DNA of 64,000 nt. Origin: Rachicladosporium sp. CCFEE 5018. Lineage: Eukaryota; Ascomycota; Dothideomycetes; Cladosporiales; Cladosporiaceae. Made by a program: the position numbers and the translations under genes. This document shows, one piece after another, positions 43,714 to 53,640 of the stretch (positions within the stretch are counted from its first letter, which is position 1; every line of letters starts with the position of its first letter). Location of the stretch: NCBI GenBank assembly GCA_002077045.2, contig KZ111175.1, positions 72,067-136,066 of the forward strand, given 5' to 3'. The notes under the pieces were generated by a model, which worked only from the letters and a program-made list of their open reading frames with translations, searched no databases and was not told the DNA's origin.

Positions 43714-46533
43714 TCAAGGTACATACAGCCTCGAATAGGCCGCCACATCCGTCCTACAGCAAATACACTTCGTGTAATTCCTCGCCGCCAGCCCAACCCG
43801 GCAGTCATCACACATACTCAGACATCCACAAGGCCAGACTAGAATCGTCCGTGGCGAGCACTGGCATACCACGCACTGTGGCCCGCCAGCACCCATGCCC
43901 TCAGCACCAGTCTCCCAGTCGCTGGCGGCAGGGTTGTGACTTCGAGTCGCGGAGCGTCGTTCAAGTATGAAGCGCTCGATGTCGTGCTCTTCCTCCTCGG
44001 CTGAGATGGCGGCGCTACGTGAGCCCATTAACAGCTCTGCACGTTGACGATCGGTGCTGCGACGGTACTGCGAGCGGGTGATGGGTCGATTTGATTGTAA
44101 GCTTACTGAGAGCATGCGAGCTTCTTCGCGGTCTGCCAGAGATTGAGGATTGAGTAGTCGTGACAACGAAGCGATGTCAAGGCCGCCGTTTGTTCCGGGC
44201 TCGTACGCTAAATACGGGTCACGCTGTGTAGGTGTACGTGTGCCGCTGCCTTCAGAGACTTCTGACCATGCATCGCTCATGCTGGCGTCAGTGGACGATG
44301 AGATCACGCTGTTGTTGTCGTCATCGTCATCCGCGATGGATTGCTCGTAGTCGCCACTGTTGTCGAGATCACCGAACCAGCCACCACTCCGCCACCAGCT
44401 GTACACGTTTTTGTCGAGACTTTCCTCCGTAGTGTAGGTGCCTGTGTGTTCGAGCTTGCGGCGCATCTCTGCTTCGACATCGATGTTCGGATCTGTAGGC
44501 AGAGTGAAGCCGCCATCAGAGTTCAGGATGTAGAACTCAAGATTGTCAGGTTTAGCGCCTTCAGGCATTGTCGCTGCAACGACTTTGCCACTTGTAGTAG
44601 AAAGCTTTACAAGCCAAGCAGGCTTGCCATGTACTCCGATCTCCCTTAGCATCGCCAGCAAAAGATCAGCATTGGTAGCCACAGATAGCCAGAAGACGCC
44701 AGCGACGAAGTCAAAGGTCAGCTGCATCCGCGTTCTACGCTGTGAGACGTCAAGTCCACTCTCTGCCTGATTGGCGTTGCTCTTGCCATCTTTACTGCCT
44801 CTCTGCTTGGACTTGCGTTCGCGAGCGTACGGCGAGGTGCCGATAGCAAAGTTCTGCTCGTCAGTGAAGTCTACGCCGCGTGCAATCTCGCCACCGAGCA
44901 ATTCGGTCGGTATACGCAAAGTATGCTTGGACGACTTTGCTTGCAACTGACCAGCCATCTCATCGAGACGTTTGCGCTCTACCCAAGTCATCTGGGCAAC
45001 CTGCACTCGAGTGCCTGCATTGAGATAGACAGCTTCACTTGCCGCAGTCAGGACGCTGAAGCCAACTTTCAGCAGTGCAGTGTAGAAATCTTCCGACATT
45101 TTGATGCGTATCGAGGATGACTGCGACATCTGCACATTCGCTTGCAGATTCTGATACGTCCAGGCGGCGCGTTGTTTGAGTGACAGTCGCTCGCCATCGG
45201 CGTGAGGCACGGAAGTCATGGTGATGAGGAAGGCAAGCCCGTAGATCGCGCCGCATCCGACGATGCCGAAGAGAACAATAACATGAGGTATGAAGCCTAC
45301 CACGCAGACTGTCGGGAAGCGCAGTACACCAAGGTCCGCAATGCTCTGTATTGGCTGCATGAAGATGCGCAGAAAGCTCCAGAGAAACGCAGCCATGTAG
45401 CAGCTGCCCCATATTGCTGTGTTGACCAGTCGAACTTTATGTCGCTTGCCAGTGATAGCCAGGATCGCACTACTGAGCTGACTACAGCAAGTGATCAGAC
45501 ATACGAGCAGCACCTCAGGTGGGACATTCAGTCGCTGCAGTATCTGTGCTCGTGTGAGTAATACCTTTGCGCCTTCGGTAGCGGCCGTACTAGCAGTCTC
45601 TGGGGTGGGCAACCTCCCGAAGAAGCCTAGACCGAGTGAACTACTGATCATAGCCTCGCACTCGGCGAAAGCGAGGGAGTGTTCGAAGATCGTCATCCCA
45701 GTCTCAGGTACTGGCAGTACACCCTGGAGTGAGCAGGCAACTGTCTCGAGGAACTGTGCGCCGCACAGAGTGAGGAAGAAGCTGAAGAGCAGGGACATTG
45801 AGCCACGCAGCTTAGACGAGTCGCCACTCAGTCCAGGCAAGGACATGTCCCGATCAAAGCAGCATGCTTCGTCGTCTTTCCAGTACAGAAGCCTCGAGCT
45901 CAGGTCGTACAGGAAGCCAGTCTCACCACCGAAGTCAATCGACAGATTCTTGGCTGGATCACCGTACCGCAGCTGCGAAAAGTCTGGCGACGTCTGACAT
46001 CGCAATGCTTCGAGTACACGTAGCATCTGATAGCCGAACATCATAATCACCGGCAGGTATATTGCAAGCCGGGTATGCCAGCGTATACGAAGATGCTCCC
46101 TGGAGGAAGCATAGAATTGAGCGCGGTTGAGCACAATGGCCACTGTGAAAGTCGCCAATGCCCACCTCGAAGTGAGGTACGCGAAGATACCGCCGAAGTT
46201 CTTGAGCTTGCCAACAGTCTCTAGCATTGTGCCAAACATCGACGTACTCTCCTCAGCAGAGCCTTGGGACCATGCTTCACGTAGGACAGCGTCCAGAGCT
46301 GTGGCCGTGTGCTGCGCTAGTATTCCGCTCGTGTTCGTGACTGTGCCGTTCGCAATGTTCTGCCCTCCCGTCGCCTCTGCGATCACGCTTCCTCCGCTCC
46401 ATGCACCGTTGATGATGTCTGGCATGTACTGGCCAGCGAAGGAGCCGGCTCGCTGCGCGAGGCGAGGAAACACGAGTAGGAGGTCCATTGCCCCGGGTAC
46501 GATCGAGGCATTTGTTGTGGTGAGGTGATCCAT
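43714..46533 (-). CDS. Asi1/Asi3-like multi-span membrane RING protein (complete copy)
   Basis: This is the only complete copy: 939 residues from ATG 46533 (MDHLTTTNASIV). The N-terminal half has several predicted membrane segments, for example WALATFTVAIVL, LAIYLPVIMMFGYQML, SLLFSFFLTLCG, VCVVGFIPHVIVLFGIVG and YGLAFLIT. A long hydrophilic part follows, with an acidic Ser/Asp stretch. The extreme C-terminus is a RING finger (887-939): CVVCQC, PCGCLSMCDDC, CICC, ending SRLYVP. This layout matches the yeast inner-nuclear-membrane ubiquitin ligases Asi1/Asi3, which degrade mislocalised proteins; orthology is inferred. It is divergent from Fig4. Codons 71 onward are repeated at 50716-53325. Confidence 0.8.
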   Translation of the reverse strand: MDHLTTTNASIVPGAMDLLLVFPRLAQRAGSFAGQYMPDIINGAWSGGSVIAEATGGQNIANGTVTNTSGILAQHTATALDAVLREAWSQGSAEESTSMFGTMLETVGKLKNFGGIFAYLTSRWALATFTVAIVLNRAQFYASSREHLRIRWHTRLAIYLPVIMMFGYQMLRVLEALRCQTSPDFSQLRYGDPAKNLSIDFGGETGFLYDLSSRLLYWKDDEACCFDRDMSLPGLSGDSSKLRGSMSLLFSFFLTLCGAQFLETVACSLQGVLPVPETGMTIFEHSLAFAECEAMISSSLGLGFFGRLPTPETASTAATEGAKVLLTRAQILQRLNVPPEVLLVCLITCCSQLSSAILAITGKRHKVRLVNTAIWGSCYMAAFLWSFLRIFMQPIQSIADLGVLRFPTVCVVGFIPHVIVLFGIVGCGAIYGLAFLITMTSVPHADGERLSLKQRAAWTYQNLQANVQMSQSSSIRIKMSEDFYTALLKVGFSVLTAASEAVYLNAGTRVQVAQMTWVERKRLDEMAGQLQAKSSKHTLRIPTELLGGEIARGVDFTDEQNFAIGTSPYARERKSKQRGSKDGKSNANQAESGLDVSQRRTRMQLTFDFVAGVFWLSVATNADLLLAMLREIGVHGKPAWLVKLSTTSGKVVAATMPEGAKPDNLEFYILNSDGGFTLPTDPNIDVEAEMRRKLEHTGTYTTEESLDKNVYSWWRSGGWFGDLDNSGDYEQSIADDDDDNNSVISSSTDASMSDAWSEVSEGSGTRTPTQRDPYLAYEPGTNGGLDIASLSRLLNPQSLADREEARMLSVSLQSNRPITRSQYRRSTDRQRAELLMGSRSAAISAEEEEHDIERFILERRSATRSHNPAASDWETGAEGMGAGGPQCVVCQCSPRTILVWPCGCLSMCDDCRVGLAARNYTKCICCRTDVAAYSRLYVP

Positions 46534-47116
46534 AAATGCCGTCGGTTCGAAGGTGCGATTCTCTGTTATCAATCCCTACATAGCAAGATCTAGGCTGCCT
46601 TTCACTGAACGGAGGTCCGGTGTGTGAGCTCCTCGAGGCGCATCACGGCGGCATGTTATGACGGACAAGTCGCGCCCGCTTTCACTTAATAGCCAGGGAT
46701 TGCTGTATTCGAGCTAAGGATATACTGTGCCGAAGACGGCTGATCACCTCATCGCTGTCAGGATGCACATGTGAACGCCATCCCGCTGTCACTCTCGGCT
46801 CGGAAGATCGATCTTGCCGAGGCCAGCGATAACATGGTCTTGATACATGTATGAACTGCATATACATCTCCACCATGCCTCTACGAACGGCATACTTGGT
46901 TTCTCTCGCCACGGCGATTCGCCAAATATGAGAGATCTCGAGACGTGCAACTTCCGTGCCTGTGAAAGATCTTCCCGAGCCACTCTTCAACAGTCCGCTA
47001 GTAAATGGCATGGGAAAAGTCGCACCTTTTGACGACTGCAATGCCGACCAACTATTCGAGTGATCAGGCATGCTGCGGAGACTGTCAAGCGATTGTAGTC
47101 TAGTGTAGCAGCCGCC
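46534..47116. promoter_or_regulatory. Divergent promoter, RING protein / FIG4
   Basis: 583 bp between divergent ATGs. It is unique sequence of the middle contig. No specific element is recognised. Confidence 0.4.
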
Positions 47117-50107
47117 ATGGAGGAAGGCCCAGTGGATGCCTATCCGAGCTCAGCTAGCGAGTATGAGCCGCCATCTACATCACCAGAACGGCGCCGCACA
47201 AGGTCGACTGCACTGCCAGATGCCCGGGTTGAGCGCGACACTGTCACAGATTCGAATGGTGATCCCGAGAGGTCCGTCGACGATGATGGTGAATCTGACG
47301 ATGTGACTGTCAAAAGCTATGCGAGTGGCGACTCTGAGTTGTCTCAGGACAGACCACTGTACCCACGGGTGGGAGATCCTTCAGACGACGAGGACGGACG
47401 ACAATATAATGCAGATCACTCCGAAGACCACGGTCCTGCGGCGGAGCAGGGAGATGGGGCGTCCGGTGCGCCAACTCGCCCGTTCCGAATGCACAAGTTC
47501 ACACTGTATGAGACCAATGCCCGATACTGGATTGCAGGCGCCGACATCAGGGACACCCAGTTCAAACTTTTACGCATTGATCGAACGTCGCCTTCCGGCC
47601 GGCTTGCAGTCACGGAAGATGAGGCCGTCTATGATCGCCAGCAGATGAACGACAACCTTGCTGCTATCGATCGGGGCAATAAAGCGACCGGTGGCTTGCG
47701 ACTCAAGTATGTCTTCTGGGGTCTGTTAGGATTCATAAGATTCACAGAAAGCTACTATATGCTTCTGATTACGAAGAGGCAACAGGTGGCGATCATCGGA
47801 GGTCACTATGTTTACCAAGTTGAGGCTACCGATCTCGTGCCATTGACGACCGGATCCAGCTCAAGTTTCATGCGAAATCGTAACGCAGAGGAAGCGCGAT
47901 TCCTCAGCATCTTCAACAACCTCGATTTGAGCAAGTCATTCTACTTCAGCTACTCGTATAACATCACGAGAACGCTGCAGCAGAACATCATCTTGCAGCG
48001 CGAGGCACTACTTGAAGGCCGACACCCAGGTACTCCCGACTACAACAACGTCTTTGTATGGAATCATCACTTGCTCGGACCCGCGAGACGAGTCCTTGAC
48101 CACGCTTATGACTGGTGTATGCCTGTAGTGCATGGCTTCATTGACCAGGCAGCGCTCGATGTCTTCGGCCGATCAATCTATATCACCATCGTCGGCCGTC
48201 GTTCGAGATTCTTCGCTGGTGCACGTTTCTTAAAGCGTGGCATCAATGACCTGGGATACGTAGCGAACGACGTCGAGACAGAGCAGATCGTCTCTGAAAT
48301 GCTGACCAGCTCGTTCCACGCGCCGGGACCGCGACTGTACTCAAATCCGACATGGACGTCGTTTGTCCATCATCGAGGGAGTATACCACTCTACTGGTCG
48401 CAGGACAATAGTGGTGTAACACCGAAGCCAGACATCGACCTGAACTTGCAAGATCCGTTCTATGAGCCAGCGGCTTTGCACTTCGATCACCTCTTTATGC
48501 GATATGGTTGTCCGATCTATGTGCTGAACTTGATCAAGTCCCGTGAACGAACTCCGCGAGAGTCAAAGCTACTTGATGCTTTTAAGCACTGCATTGAATT
48601 CCTCAATCAGTCGCTACCGGAGGGCAAGAAGATTATATACAAAGCTTTTGACATGAGCCGAGCATCGAAGACCCGAGGCGGTGATGTTATCAGCAACCTC
48701 GAGACCATCGCTGACGATATAGTCGCAAAAGTAGGCTTCTTCCACAATGGAGATGCTGATCTTGACGAGCCACACGTCCAGAACGGCGTCGCGCGCACGA
48801 ACTGCGTCGATTGTCTCGATCGCACAAACGCTGCCCAATTCGTGATCGGCAAGCAGGCTTTCGGTAGGCAGTTACACGCACTGGGCGTGCTTGGCTCCTC
48901 ACGTGTCGACTACGACACCGACGCCGTCAACATCTTCACGCACATGTTCCACGATCACGGCGACACCATTGCAGTCCAGTACGGTGGATCACATCTCGTC
49001 AACACAATGGCGACGTACCGCAAACTGAATCACTGGCAGGCTCATTCGCAGAACATGGTGGAGAGCTTCAAGCGGTACTATCACAACTCCTTTCTTGACA
49101 ATCAGCGCCAAGAAGCATACAATCTGTTCCTCGGCAACTATGTCTGGGTATCCGGTCAGCCAATGTTGTGGGATCTAACCACAGACTACTACCTACATCA
49201 CTCTGATCCGCGATCGTGGCTCAGACGCGAGCGAAGAGATTACTATCAGTGGTTCACGCCCGAGTACCTGGGGCCACGCCAATTGCCTCCGGCGGTACAA
49301 GGGCGACCTGAAACCACCGGGCACGAGATTGTTGACTATGACGACTACTGGCTAGAATTCTACAGGCCGACGACACTATCGTCCTTTCTCAAGCTGTACA
49401 CTTACCGGATGAACAATACTCAACGCTACCTGCCCGATCGCCCTGCCCGCGATCATAAGACCTTCGACTTTAGCCCATTCAAACCTCGTCTAGAGCCCCA
49501 CAGACAAAACAGCATTGAATCTCCCGAGAAGAAGCCCCTGCGCAAGGGTGTGACGATAGTAGATCCTACAGACCCGCCGCCAAACACGCCACTCGATGCG
49601 CAGACTCCACGCCCGCACATCAAGTTCAACGATGAGCCATCAAGTATACTTCGCGAGAGAATGCATCGGCACTCCGTGCCCGTTGTAGCCGCCACACCGG
49701 ACCCGGCGGACAAAGCTCAAATGCATCTCTGGTCGCTAAATCAGTTCCACACCAACTCGCTCAACCCCTCTGTCACAGCTTCCGAGACAGCAGAGTACAG
49801 TCGCTACATCACGCACCCTCTCACCCTCCCTCTCGTAACTGCCACCACCGACATACCATCAGACACGAATTTAGACTACCTCTCGTACCTCTCGCGCGCA
49901 GATGACGCTTTAGATCCGGAGGACTTTGGCGTTAGTGACCACGATATGCGCGAATTCGAGGCCTTCCTGGCGGAGCGAGAGGAGGTGCTGACGGTGCTCG
50001 AAGAGGATGGCGGGAAGAAGCGATATAAAGCTTACAAGCAGTGGCTGAGAGGCAAGAGTCTTTTCAAGCAGAGCAAGGTCGATCCGGAGTACTTGAGCGG
50101 GGTGTAG
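47117..50107 (+). CDS. FIG4: SAC-domain polyphosphoinositide phosphatase Fig4
   Basis: A single exon encodes 996 residues from ATG 47117 (context gccgccATGG). Residues 1-120 are acidic and disordered. The Fig4-specific start MHKFTLYETNARYWIAGADI leads into the SAC domain. The catalytic CX5R motif is CVDCLDR with C563 and R569, within NCVDCLDRTN. The C-terminal extension (LPPAVQGRPETTGHEIVDYD, YTYRMNNTQRYLP) is typical of Fig4 rather than Sac1. Fig4 removes the 5-phosphate from PtdIns(3,5)P2 and also supports Fab1 kinase through Vac14 on vacuole and endosome membranes. It is convergent with the PP4 gene, with 146 bp between stops. Confidence 0.95.
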   Translation: MEEGPVDAYPSSASEYEPPSTSPERRRTRSTALPDARVERDTVTDSNGDPERSVDDDGESDDVTVKSYASGDSELSQDRPLYPRVGDPSDDEDGRQYNADHSEDHGPAAEQGDGASGAPTRPFRMHKFTLYETNARYWIAGADIRDTQFKLLRIDRTSPSGRLAVTEDEAVYDRQQMNDNLAAIDRGNKATGGLRLKYVFWGLLGFIRFTESYYMLLITKRQQVAIIGGHYVYQVEATDLVPLTTGSSSSFMRNRNAEEARFLSIFNNLDLSKSFYFSYSYNITRTLQQNIILQREALLEGRHPGTPDYNNVFVWNHHLLGPARRVLDHAYDWCMPVVHGFIDQAALDVFGRSIYITIVGRRSRFFAGARFLKRGINDLGYVANDVETEQIVSEMLTSSFHAPGPRLYSNPTWTSFVHHRGSIPLYWSQDNSGVTPKPDIDLNLQDPFYEPAALHFDHLFMRYGCPIYVLNLIKSRERTPRESKLLDAFKHCIEFLNQSLPEGKKIIYKAFDMSRASKTRGGDVISNLETIADDIVAKVGFFHNGDADLDEPHVQNGVARTNCVDCLDRTNAAQFVIGKQAFGRQLHALGVLGSSRVDYDTDAVNIFTHMFHDHGDTIAVQYGGSHLVNTMATYRKLNHWQAHSQNMVESFKRYYHNSFLDNQRQEAYNLFLGNYVWVSGQPMLWDLTTDYYLHHSDPRSWLRRERRDYYQWFTPEYLGPRQLPPAVQGRPETTGHEIVDYDDYWLEFYRPTTLSSFLKLYTYRMNNTQRYLPDRPARDHKTFDFSPFKPRLEPHRQNSIESPEKKPLRKGVTIVDPTDPPPNTPLDAQTPRPHIKFNDEPSSILRERMHRHSVPVVAATPDPADKAQMHLWSLNQFHTNSLNPSVTASETAEYSRYITHPLTLPLVTATTDIPSDTNLDYLSYLSRADDALDPEDFGVSDHDMREFEAFLAEREEVLTVLEEDGGKKRYKAYKQWLRGKSLFKQSKVDPEYLSGV

Positions 50108-50253
50108 GATATCTCGCTGGATTGACTCGGCGCAGGTGAATGCGGCAAATAATCATAGCGACGGAGTCCCAGGCGAGCATTGGCGGATGGTTTCTGCGTA
50201 TCATGAAACGGCGTAATGTACGCTCTGTAGCAAGATATATAAATCTGGGTATC

Positions 50254-50615
50254 TTACAAGAAGTAATCAGCCACCGGTTTCTTCGCCGGCATGCCCCGAC
50301 TGTCCTGCGGCGCCGCTTCAAAGACCCGATAGCGCCTCCCTGGCCCCATCTTCCTCTCCATTTTCTGATCCGTCAAAATCCCTGCACTCCTTCCCACATC
50401 ACCGTTACTCCTACTCCCATAGCCTGCACTCGTGCCCTCCTCCCCAAGCTCCAGGATCGCAGCCACATTCCCACACCTATAACAGTAATTCGGCGCACTC
50501 CAAACAGTCACAATGCTAGAATCGAACATTTCCTTAAAACCTTCCATCACCAGCTGGTGCGCTCGGCAGATAAGCGATAAGTCGTTCTTATAGTTGAACG
50601 ACTTTACTATATCCG
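50254..50615 (-). CDS. PPH3: Protein phosphatase 4 catalytic subunit, C-terminal part
   Basis: The frame is open into the gap at 50616; about 119 codons are visible, ending at 50254. Sequence such as LSLICRAHQLVMEG, TVWSAPNYCYRCGNVAAI, FEAAPQDSRGMP and KKPVADYFL is the signature of PP4 rather than PP2A (which ends RRTPDYFL). The terminal Leu is the carboxymethylation site in this class. Between AILEL and YRVFEAAPQ it carries an insert of roughly 30 residues, Gly/Ser-rich, where animal PP4 has only a short loop. PP4 dephosphorylates gamma-H2A and checkpoint targets. Confidence 0.88.
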
Positions 50616-50715
50616 NNNNNNNNNNNNNNNNNNNNNNNNNNNNNNNNNNNNNNNNNNNNNNNNNNNNNNNNNNNNNNNNNNNNNNNNNNNNNNNNNNNNN
50701 NNNNNNNNNNNNNNN
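50616..50715. other. Assembly gap (100 N)
   Basis: Exactly 100 N. The left side is the interior of the PP4 gene and the right side is codon 71 of the RING gene, so the join breaks two genes. Confidence 0.99.
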
Positions 50716-53325
50716 ATACTAGCGCAGCACACGGCCACAGCTCTGGACGCTGTCCTACGTGAAGCATGGTCCCAAGGCTCTGCTGAGGAGAGTACGTCGA
50801 TGTTTGGCACAATGCTAGAGACTGTTGGCAAGCTCAAGAACTTCGGCGGTATCTTCGCGTACCTCACTTCGAGGTGGGCATTGGCGACTTTCACAGTGGC
50901 CATTGTGCTCAACCGCGCTCAATTCTATGCTTCCTCCAGGGAGCATCTTCGTATACGCTGGCATACCCGGCTTGCAATATACCTGCCGGTGATTATGATG
51001 TTCGGCTATCAGATGCTACGTGTACTCGAAGCATTGCGATGTCAGACGTCGCCAGACTTTTCGCAGCTGCGGTACGGTGATCCAGCCAAGAATCTGTCGA
51101 TTGACTTCGGTGGTGAGACTGGCTTCCTGTACGACCTGAGCTCGAGGCTTCTGTACTGGAAAGACGACGAAGCATGCTGCTTTGATCGGGACATGTCCTT
51201 GCCTGGACTGAGTGGCGACTCGTCTAAGCTGCGTGGCTCAATGTCCCTGCTCTTCAGCTTCTTCCTCACTCTGTGCGGCGCACAGTTCCTCGAGACAGTT
51301 GCCTGCTCACTCCAGGGTGTACTGCCAGTACCTGAGACTGGGATGACGATCTTCGAACACTCCCTCGCTTTCGCCGAGTGCGAGGCTATGATCAGTAGTT
51401 CACTCGGTCTAGGCTTCTTCGGGAGGTTGCCCACCCCAGAGACTGCTAGTACGGCCGCTACCGAAGGCGCAAAGGTATTACTCACACGAGCACAGATACT
51501 GCAGCGACTGAATGTCCCACCTGAGGTGCTGCTCGTATGTCTGATCACTTGCTGTAGTCAGCTCAGTAGTGCGATCCTGGCTATCACTGGCAAGCGACAT
51601 AAAGTTCGACTGGTCAACACAGCAATATGGGGCAGCTGCTACATGGCTGCGTTTCTCTGGAGCTTTCTGCGCATCTTCATGCAGCCAATACAGAGCATTG
51701 CGGACCTTGGTGTACTGCGCTTCCCGACAGTCTGCGTGGTAGGCTTCATACCTCATGTTATTGTTCTCTTCGGCATCGTCGGATGCGGCGCGATCTACGG
51801 GCTTGCCTTCCTCATCACCATGACTTCCGTGCCTCACGCCGATGGCGAGCGACTGTCACTCAAACAACGCGCCGCCTGGACGTATCAGAATCTGCAAGCG
51901 AATGTGCAGATGTCGCAGTCATCCTCGATACGCATCAAAATGTCGGAAGATTTCTACACTGCACTGCTGAAAGTTGGCTTCAGCGTCCTGACTGCGGCAA
52001 GTGAAGCTGTCTATCTCAATGCAGGCACTCGAGTGCAGGTTGCCCAGATGACTTGGGTAGAGCGCAAACGTCTCGATGAGATGGCTGGTCAGTTGCAAGC
52101 AAAGTCGTCCAAGCATACTTTGCGTATACCGACCGAATTGCTCGGTGGCGAGATTGCACGCGGCGTAGACTTCACTGACGAGCAGAACTTTGCTATCGGC
52201 ACCTCGCCGTACGCTCGCGAACGCAAGTCCAAGCAGAGAGGCAGTAAAGATGGCAAGAGCAACGCCAATCAGGCAGAGAGTGGACTTGACGTCTCACAGC
52301 GTAGAACGCGGATGCAGCTGACCTTTGACTTCGTCGCTGGCGTCTTCTGGCTATCTGTGGCTACCAATGCTGATCTTTTGCTGGCGATGCTAAGGGAGAT
52401 CGGAGTACATGGCAAGCCTGCTTGGCTTGTAAAGCTTTCTACTACAAGTGGCAAAGTCGTTGCAGCGACAATGCCTGAAGGCGCTAAACCTGACAATCTT
52501 GAGTTCTACATCCTGAACTCTGATGGCGGCTTCACTCTGCCTACAGATCCGAACATCGATGTCGAAGCAGAGATGCGCCGCAAGCTCGAACACACAGGCA
52601 CCTACACTACGGAGGAAAGTCTCGACAAAAACGTGTACAGCTGGTGGCGGAGTGGTGGCTGGTTCGGTGATCTCGACAACAGTGGCGACTACGAGCAATC
52701 CATCGCGGATGACGATGACGACAACAACAGCGTGATCTCATCGTCCACTGACGCCAGCATGAGCGATGCATGGTCAGAAGTCTCTGAAGGCAGCGGCACA
52801 CGTACACCTACACAGCGTGACCCGTATTTAGCGTACGAGCCCGGAACAAACGGCGGCCTTGACATCGCTTCGTTGTCACGACTACTCAATCCTCAATCTC
52901 TGGCAGACCGCGAAGAAGCTCGCATGCTCTCAGTAAGCTTACAATCAAATCGACCCATCACCCGCTCGCAGTACCGTCGCAGCACCGATCGTCAACGTGC
53001 AGAGCTGTTAATGGGCTCACGTAGCGCCGCCATCTCAGCCGAGGAGGAAGAGCACGACATCGAGCGCTTCATACTTGAACGACGCTCCGCGACTCGAAGT
53101 CACAACCCTGCCGCCAGCGACTGGGAGACTGGTGCTGAGGGCATGGGTGCTGGCGGGCCACAGTGCGTGGTATGCCAGTGCTCGCCACGGACGATTCTAG
53201 TCTGGCCTTGTGGATGTCTGAGTATGTGTGATGACTGCCGGGTTGGGCTGGCGGCGAGGAATTACACGAAGTGTATTTGCTGTAGGACGGATGTGGCGGC
53301 CTATTCGAGGCTGTATGTACCTTGA
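50716..53325 (+). CDS. Asi1/Asi3-like RING protein, lacking first 70 codons (redundant copy)
   Basis: This copy starts exactly at codon 71 because the contig begins there, and it is otherwise identical to 46323-43714. The missing 5' end is present in the other copy. Confidence 0.85.
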   Translation: MLAQHTATALDAVLREAWSQGSAEESTSMFGTMLETVGKLKNFGGIFAYLTSRWALATFTVAIVLNRAQFYASSREHLRIRWHTRLAIYLPVIMMFGYQMLRVLEALRCQTSPDFSQLRYGDPAKNLSIDFGGETGFLYDLSSRLLYWKDDEACCFDRDMSLPGLSGDSSKLRGSMSLLFSFFLTLCGAQFLETVACSLQGVLPVPETGMTIFEHSLAFAECEAMISSSLGLGFFGRLPTPETASTAATEGAKVLLTRAQILQRLNVPPEVLLVCLITCCSQLSSAILAITGKRHKVRLVNTAIWGSCYMAAFLWSFLRIFMQPIQSIADLGVLRFPTVCVVGFIPHVIVLFGIVGCGAIYGLAFLITMTSVPHADGERLSLKQRAAWTYQNLQANVQMSQSSSIRIKMSEDFYTALLKVGFSVLTAASEAVYLNAGTRVQVAQMTWVERKRLDEMAGQLQAKSSKHTLRIPTELLGGEIARGVDFTDEQNFAIGTSPYARERKSKQRGSKDGKSNANQAESGLDVSQRRTRMQLTFDFVAGVFWLSVATNADLLLAMLREIGVHGKPAWLVKLSTTSGKVVAATMPEGAKPDNLEFYILNSDGGFTLPTDPNIDVEAEMRRKLEHTGTYTTEESLDKNVYSWWRSGGWFGDLDNSGDYEQSIADDDDDNNSVISSSTDASMSDAWSEVSEGSGTRTPTQRDPYLAYEPGTNGGLDIASLSRLLNPQSLADREEARMLSVSLQSNRPITRSQYRRSTDRQRAELLMGSRSAAISAEEEEHDIERFILERRSATRSHNPAASDWETGAEGMGAGGPQCVVCQCSPRTILVWPCGCLSMCDDCRVGLAARNYTKCICCRTDVAAYSRLYVP

Positions 53326-53640
53326 GCCGCCGCAGCTCTACACGAAGATGTCCCCCTCCATCGTGACTTCACGTGCCATGTGGACTCGTCGCAAAGGAGC
53401 ATCATTGTCGTGTACTGCGTTGTCCTTCGGTGCCGACTTCGATCGTTAACAACACACTGTCGGCAATCTACATCCCAGCCTTGGCATCGCGTCCATCTCA
53501 ACTTCAACGCGTCACATCAATTCCCTTCTCCTTCCCACTTCATACACCACAGCGCGATCCAACTGCCCATACGCTCATTCCACTGACCCAGACGACCTGG
53601 ATCAGTTCGCTTCTACTTCACAAACTTTTCAGGACCTTTT
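53326..53640. other. Spacer between RING gene and Ufo1-like gene
   Basis: 315 bp, identical to 43399-43713. It holds the RING-gene terminator and the Ufo1-like promoter. Confidence 0.35.

Larger units (their letters stand above)
37467..46323 (-). repeat. Left arm of 8857-bp inverted duplication (probable assembly artefact)
   Basis: Each position x corresponds to 97039 - x in the right arm (50716-59572). Every coding and non-coding frame I compared is identical. The arm begins at the base after the first gap and ends inside a continuous gene (codon 70/71 of the RING protein), so it has no biological boundary. Confidence 0.95.
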
